Positions 59,071 through 64,000 of a stretch of 64,000 nt of DNA are shown here, one piece after another. Positions within the stretch are counted from its first letter, which is position 1. Each line of letters begins with the position of its first letter. Under the pieces are notes generated by a model. The model saw nothing but the letters and a program-made list of their open reading frames with translations, had not been told where the DNA came from and did not search any database. Both the position numbers and the translations under genes were made by a program. Source of the stretch: Diorhabda sublineata (taxonomy: Eukaryota > Arthropoda > Insecta > Coleoptera > Chrysomelidae); assembly GCF_026230105.1 (NCBI RefSeq), contig NC_079476.1, forward strand, positions 41,158,559 to 41,222,558. Direction: 5' to 3'.

Positions 59071-61395
59071 ATGGTTTTTGAAATAGATTGTCAAGTTGAT
59101 ACAAATATAACGTACAATTATGATTCAATAGATTCAATTCCGTCGGTTGATGCTTCTGATTTAACATACGCATCGTTTTTCAGTAATTATATGTTACCAA
59201 ATATTCCTTGTATTATCAAAGGTATTACTGATAACTGGCAATGTTCTAGTTTGTGGATAAAAGACGAAGCCGTTAACTTCGATTACTTATCAGAACAATA
59301 TGGATCAGATCTTGTTCATGTTTATAAATGTAGAGAACGATTTTACAACACACAAAAATGTTATACGGGTAGTTTTAAAGATTATTTGAATACTTTCCAA
59401 GAAAATACTAGTCGAGCATCGATATTAACAATAAATGAGTATGTAAAAAACTGGCACCTTTCACTTCAACATCCTGAAGATAAATTTTATGAAGTACCAC
59501 TGTATTTTGCATCTGACTGGTTAAATGAATTTTGTGTTAACAATTTGGAAGATGATTATAGATTTGTTTATATGGGCCCATCAGGAACGTGGTAAGACAA
59601 ATAATATACGTTCATTTCATACAATATTTTGTTGCAAGTTCAATAGAGAGATTCTATGATTTAAATCAACTGCATTCCCCAACAAAATTAATATATAATT
59701 TATTATTTAGGATTCTTTTACTTGTGTGGCCACAAGATTTCCACCTGGGATATTTTATTTGTTCAAAATAGATAAGAGTTTACCAATATTTTGCTACTGA
59801 TGTTCAAAACATGTAATTTTGTGTGTATTTGTAATCATTTAGCATAAGCAACATAATTAGAACATTAAAATCATAATTTTATATCTGAAGAGTGTGCTGC
59901 AGTTGTTTCATTGATAATTTATGGAATAATAAAAGGTTTCCAAAAACCAGAAGAAAACAAGAGATCAAATTTGACAGCTAAAGCAAAACATGACCAATTT
60001 TGATAACTTGCACTGCAAGATAGTAGATTGTTGCTTCAAATTTGGCATTTTTTGTGGCACAATTGATAATTTAGGGAGTAATAAGAGGTTTTTAAAGAAC
60101 CAGAAGAAAACAAGAAACCAAATCAGGTAGCTGAAACAAAAACAGGACCCATTTTGAGAATGTGAAGTTAGAAGTGACAAGATAAAGGCTTGTTGCTTCA
60201 AATGTGGTATTTTTTGTGGTACAATTAATGTGTGGAGTTTTAAGAGGTTTTCAAGTACTCAAAAGAAAAAAAGAGATCAAATCAGTACCTCAAGTAAATT
60301 AAAAACCAATGTTTGCAACTTGCAGTGCAAGATAGAAACTTCTAATTTGGCATTTTATGTGATACTAGCGACAAAAAATACCACTCCCTTTACAGAGAAT
60401 ACTTTTCTCTTTATACACGATATAACGACATATCAAAATTGTTCAAAATTATCACAAAGATATCAAAGTTTGAGCAGTCATAACAGTTAACAACTCTTTT
60501 TACTTTTTTTACAATAGTAGTACATTAATTTCATATTTTTTGTGCTTTAAATTTTAGTTCTATCAGTCAATATTTATGTGAACATTTAATTAACAGGACA
60601 CCGTTTCACCATGACGTATTCTCATCATATAGTTGGTCTGCAAATATAATTGGGACAAAAAAATGGATAATGGTTCCACCAGGATCTGAAGAGTACGCTA
60701 AAGACAGCCTTGGAAATCTAATATATGATATTCAGTCAATTGCAAGCAGTGAAGACACTCCTCAGAGTTTAAAAGTTATTGAAGTATTTCAGAATGCAGG
60801 AGAAGCAATATTTGTACCATCTGGATGGCATCACCAAGTTCATAATTTTGGTTACACTATATCAGTAAATCACAATTGGGTGAACGGTTGTAATGTACAT
60901 TTTATGTATGATTTGTTACTAAAAACATTGGAAGATGTTAAAGTTGAAATAAGCGATTGCAATGACATGGAAGGCTTTGAGGATCACTGCCAGTTGATGT
61001 TGAATAGCTTATTTGGAATGGACTTTAAAACGTTTTATCAGTTTTTGATGTATATTGCTCTCAAACGGATAGAAATGCAAAATAATGCATGTTCAAAACA
61101 ACTTTTCCATGGCCATGAAATCGGTTCTAATCATATTTTATTTGATTTGAAAGCAGTAAAGGGAGTTTTGGAAAAATTTGTTAAATGTGATGAAATAACG
61201 GAAATTAGTGCCTTCGAAACTATCAATGTGACTCCACAAGATTTATTGGATGATGTTGTACATAATTTAGAAATAAATGGTTTTACCGAATACAAATTCT
61301 ATTTTTATTTTATCCCTATAAAATTCCCAAGTTTTATCTACAAATCATCTATAATTGTTGGAGATGCTTTAGTTGGAGTGGAAAAAGTACTTTGA
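59071..61395 (+). CDS. Jmjd4: JmjC-domain hydroxylase JMJD4
   Basis: Fe(II)/2-oxoglutarate oxygenase whose vertebrate orthologue hydroxylates a lysine of translation termination factor eRF1. Two exons, 59071-59591 and 60597-61395, join through ACG TG|GTAAGA and TTAACAG|G, restoring a Trp codon (439 aa; human is about 463). The N-terminal part has the family's FFSNYMLPNIPCIIKGITDNW. The junction produces WTPFHHDVF with metal ligands H178 and D180. A likely 2-oxoglutarate lysine lies in GTKKWIMVPPG. The third ligand is probably H253 in VPSGWHHQVHN, followed by NHNWVNGCN typical of JMJD4. The last 35 residues (YKFYFYFIPIKFPSF onward) are hydrophobic and unlike the family, so an additional 3' exon cannot be excluded. 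The intron holds a three-copy repeat. Confidence 0.92.
59920..60380. repeat. Three-copy imperfect repeat in the Jmjd4 intron
   Basis: Units of about 150 bp begin near 59922, 60072 and 60232. Each contains (A/T)AA(A/G)AGGTTT, CCAGAAGAAAACAAGA(G/A), a (TGCA)GTGCAAGAT-type block and GGCATTTT(T/A)TGTG. Frames are not conserved between units, so the repeat is non-coding. Confidence 0.75.
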
Positions 61396-61589
61396 AAATT
61401 GATTCAAATGCAAGAAAGAGTATTAATCTTCCCATATCACCATTAGAATGAAACATTAATTAACTTTAATTCTTATCTGGGAATCATCTAAGGGATATGA
61501 TTGCACATTACATCTAGGAGGTGCTATAATAACCTGCCATACTATATATCTAATTTATAGAGGAAGGTTTTAAGTTATTGCACAACAAA

Positions 61590-62220
61590 ATCTGACCACA
61601 TCAGTTTTCCAACACCTAAGGATGGAAATTACTATTATGAAGTGGCCAGCAAGGATACTCGACTTTAATTCAACTCAACATCTCTGAGGTGGACTAAAGA
61701 GAAGTTTTAGGGTCAAATGAAGTCCCCAGAAATTGATGCGAGGAGAAGATTTCTAGTTAATTCAGGACATTGTCCGACTTCATACATTCGAATCAGTTTT
61801 TCAATACCTAAGGGTGAGAATTACTCTTATGGGGTCGACAACAAGTAGTCCTGACCTTAATCTAATTGAAAATCTCTGGGATGAGCTTGAGAAAAGGATT
61901 AGGGGCATAATTCAGCCCCCAGAAACAAGAGATAACTGTTGAAGAGAAGGTTAATGTAGGACAGTTCTCAACCACATACATCTGCATCAGTTTTTCAATA
62001 TCTTAGGGTGGAAATTGGTGTTATAGAGTTCAGGGAAGTACCGAAGACAAGTTTCAGGGCCAGAAGTAAGTCCTCAGAAACTGAAAGTATCTATTAAAGA
62101 GGAGGGTCTGACCTAAAATCCCATTGAAAATCTCTAAATGGGCTTAAGAGTAGGGTTAAAGTCAGTAGACAGCCCCCAGAAACTGAAGGTAGATATTGAA
62201 GAGTAGAGTGAGATTGTATA
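61590..62220 (+). pseudogene. Tc1-type transposase relic, tandemly repeated
   Basis: The second unit reads SPDLNLIENLWDELEK then IRGIIQPPETR (from 61847), the third-acidic-residue region of Tc1 (DD34E) transposases. The preceding unit has MKWPARILDFNS and QHL, a mutated WPARSPDLNP..HLW. A later unit has IENL and PPETEGRY-like pieces near 62115-62200. A marker CATCAGTTTTTCAATA(C/T)CT occurs at about 61602, 61791 and 61986, giving a period near 190-195 bp. Three to four decayed copies of the same transposase end are thus arranged in tandem. All have stops. Confidence 0.7.
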
Positions 62221-62504
62221 ACTTCGGGGGTTTTTGAAAACATTAATTGGTTGGATGAAAGGGCGATAAGGGCTCGCACAAGTGCTCATTAGAAAATTTT
62301 TTTCCGTTTATTTTTCGGATCACTGCAAAATGTATTAGTATGAAAAATAAAACATCCAAATAAATTGAAAAGGTTTTATTCAACTTGGTAAAATATATAA
62401 AAACAGATTTACTAAAAAAATATCACAAAGCATAGGATCTGAAACTGCACTTTTGAAATACTTTATTTTTGTTCTTAATAATAAAAAATAAGAATAATAA
62501 AAAT

Positions 62505-63560
62505 TTAATTAATAACTTTCGGTTTCCATACTTTTATCGAACGGTCTTGCCCACCTGTTACTATCAAGTCTTTTGCCGTTGGGATATCCACAGTTTTAAT
62601 TGCACCTTCAAATAAAAACATTAAATTGATAAGAATTACGAGGACTGCCCGAAAAGTAGGCTGATTCCTGCGCAAACTTTGAAAGAAGTTGATGGATACA
62701 TTTTTATAAAACGAATCCAATGACGGGGATTAATTAGAGTAGTAATCGAATTATTTCCATGAAACAAGTTCAAAAATAGGGGTTAATTAACAGATTTTCA
62801 CAAAAAAGTTCAACGAAAGGGGTTAATTGGGGTATTTAAAGACAGTGTTGCATGGAACCAGTAGTAGGGGTTGATTAGGGTTTCGTTAGACAGTTTTTTC
62901 AAAAACGGGTTAAGTAGGGTGTTAATCGACAAATTCTTAGAAAACAAGTGCAAAAATAGGGATTGATTAGGGTTTCATTTAGCAGATTTTTACAAAAGGT
63001 ATGAAATGGGTTAACTTTTAACTATAGTGTAAAATGAAAATCCATCGATTAACACCCGAAATATACCTATCTAATATTTTCCGGACACCCCTCGTATATT
63101 TAATAAAAATTTCTTCTCTGATAGGTATATATATTTTTTCAATTTCAACATACTTTCTGGTCTTTGGAATTTATTCGGTTGATGATAATTTATAGTTTTA
63201 CTTACCGGAATGAGCTGCAATTTCGAATATGAGTTTAACCTCAAATATATCCCAAATAGATAAAATACCATCGCCACAACCTAATAAAAGTAAATGATCG
63301 CTCCATTTTAAAGCCGTAACGTCTGAATTTAGAGTTTTATTAAATACGGATAGACCCGTATCGACGTCGATAATTTTAAACACCTTATCCGAAGTACCTA
63401 TGGCTAATTTCAGTCCGTCCGGACTATAACTAAGAGCGGTAATACTGGTAGAATGATTGTATTTTTTGTATAGGGTGAAATTTATTGTTTCCCATATATA
63501 TAAATCTCCGTCTTCCGTGCCGACGGCCAAATTGTTGTTGTTACTAACAAAAAAACTCAT
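62505..63560 (-). CDS. WD40-repeat protein, C-terminal exons (partial)
   Basis: Two exons on the minus strand, 63206-63560 and 62505-62605, join through TTCCG|GTAAG and TTTGAAG|GTG to 151 codons ending in TAA. The sequence holds about three WD repeats: LAVGTEDGDLYIWET, LAIGTSDKVFKIID, LLLGCGDGILSIWDI and finally LIVTGGQDRSIKVWKP at the C-terminus. A beta-propeller needs about seven blades, so upstream exons probably lie beyond 64000. The ATG at 63558-63560 may be internal, and a weak acceptor (ACAAAG) lies just upstream of it. The identity of the WD protein is not clear to me. The intron contains degenerate repeats of about 60 bp. Confidence 0.75.
62750..63030. repeat. Degenerate repeats in the WD40 gene intron
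   Basis: Phrases like AATAGGG(G/A)TTGATTAGGGTTTC and CAGATTTT(C/T)ACAAAA recur about every 55-65 bp (near 62775, 62815, 62865, 62950). Strongly diverged minisatellite. Confidence 0.55.
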
Positions 63561-64000
63561 TATATAATAAACTTTGTATCAAAATTGACTGGACTAATGT
63601 TTATTTGCAAATTAACTGTACTATTAAACAAATATAAATGCGTAATGCTAATTAAATGGAATTGACTCAAAAAGGTAAAATAGTATAGTCAAATTATAAT
63701 TGATACTTATTTTTATTACTTCAATTGTTAAATATCAACAATTTTGGATCGACAACAATTATTATTTAAAAAAATATACCATATTAGAGTGATTACAGAT
63801 TGATATTAAAATAAATGCCACGAAACTAATCAAATGATGATTAAATCTGTTATTATTCAATTGTAAAGAAATTGACTGGACTAATATTTCATTTTAAATA
63901 GTTTTTCGATATTATTTGTACTATTAAACAACATCAAAGTTTTTATTTTACTTTTAATTGAAGATAATCAACTTGAAAATGTAAACTTTTAATAACAATA
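63561..64000. other. AT-rich flank, no exon seen
   Basis: Probably an intron of the WD40 gene or its 5' flank. TTGACTGGACTAAT occurs at 63584 and again at 63861 followed by similar sequence (ATTGACTGGACTAATRTTT), a short direct duplication about 267-277 bp apart. Confidence 0.4.

Noticed and set aside
59589..59771. Continuation of JMJD4 exon 1 past the donor
   Set aside because: The frame stops at once after GTAAGA, while splicing to 60597 restores WTPFHHD exactly.

Overview
The window is AT-rich animal genomic DNA, almost certainly from an insect. It carries the first coding exon of an insect-type neural cadherin, an arginine kinase, short GT-AG introns, interstitial TTAGG repeats (the ancestral insect telomere motif), and decayed mariner, Tc1 and non-LTR elements. 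A beetle is my best guess, but nothing here proves the order. There are no operons, CRISPR arrays or bacterial signals. Most of the 64 kb is intron, intergenic DNA and old transposon debris.

Layout. From 1 to 15.7 kb there is non-coding DNA, probably the large first intron of neural cadherin (which runs leftward). It holds a TTAGG block, a fossil mariner, two reverse-transcriptase relics and an LTR-element integrase relic. The cadherin coding exon is at 15704-17024 on the minus strand, and a candidate untranslated 5' exon lies near 26.2-26.6 kb. Between them are a partial tandem duplication (22.6-23.5 kb), a 725-bp mariner deletion derivative bounded by TA (24.0-24.7 kb) and a TA microsatellite. 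At 27.1-28.9 kb sits a five-copy, 355-bp satellite block.

From 30.4 to 36.5 kb the plus strand carries an unrecognised two-exon gene (118 aa), a tRNA-Ala(AGC), and a seven-exon CFAP20 paralogue whose highly conserved CFAP20 domain is followed by a 239-residue Glu/Ala/Thr-rich tail. From 40.9 to 48.2 kb is a five-exon gene of the ZCCHC2/ZCCHC14 family (conserved N-terminal domain, proline-rich middle, C-terminal CCHC zinc knuckle). Its 4.5-kb last intron contains a complete intronless arginine kinase in the same orientation. From 48.9 to 49.8 kb is an unusual repeat cluster with a 16-bp motif present five times. From 49.8 to 57.2 kb is an AT-rich desert with reverse-transcriptase relics.

From 57.2 to 61.4 kb two housekeeping genes are divergent with only 386 bp between their start codons: Rpn3 (26S proteasome lid, minus) and JMJD4 (2-oxoglutarate hydroxylase of translation termination factor eRF1, plus). 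A tandemly repeated Tc1 transposase relic follows. The last two exons of a WD40-repeat gene (minus) end the window.

I found no gene cluster acting as one new pathway. The most interesting items are the tailed CFAP20 paralogue, the nested arginine kinase with a Cys-rich N-terminal extension, and three repeat structures: the ABBAB satellite, the inverted-repeat element carrying a 23-bp minisatellite, and the five-copy 16-bp motif.
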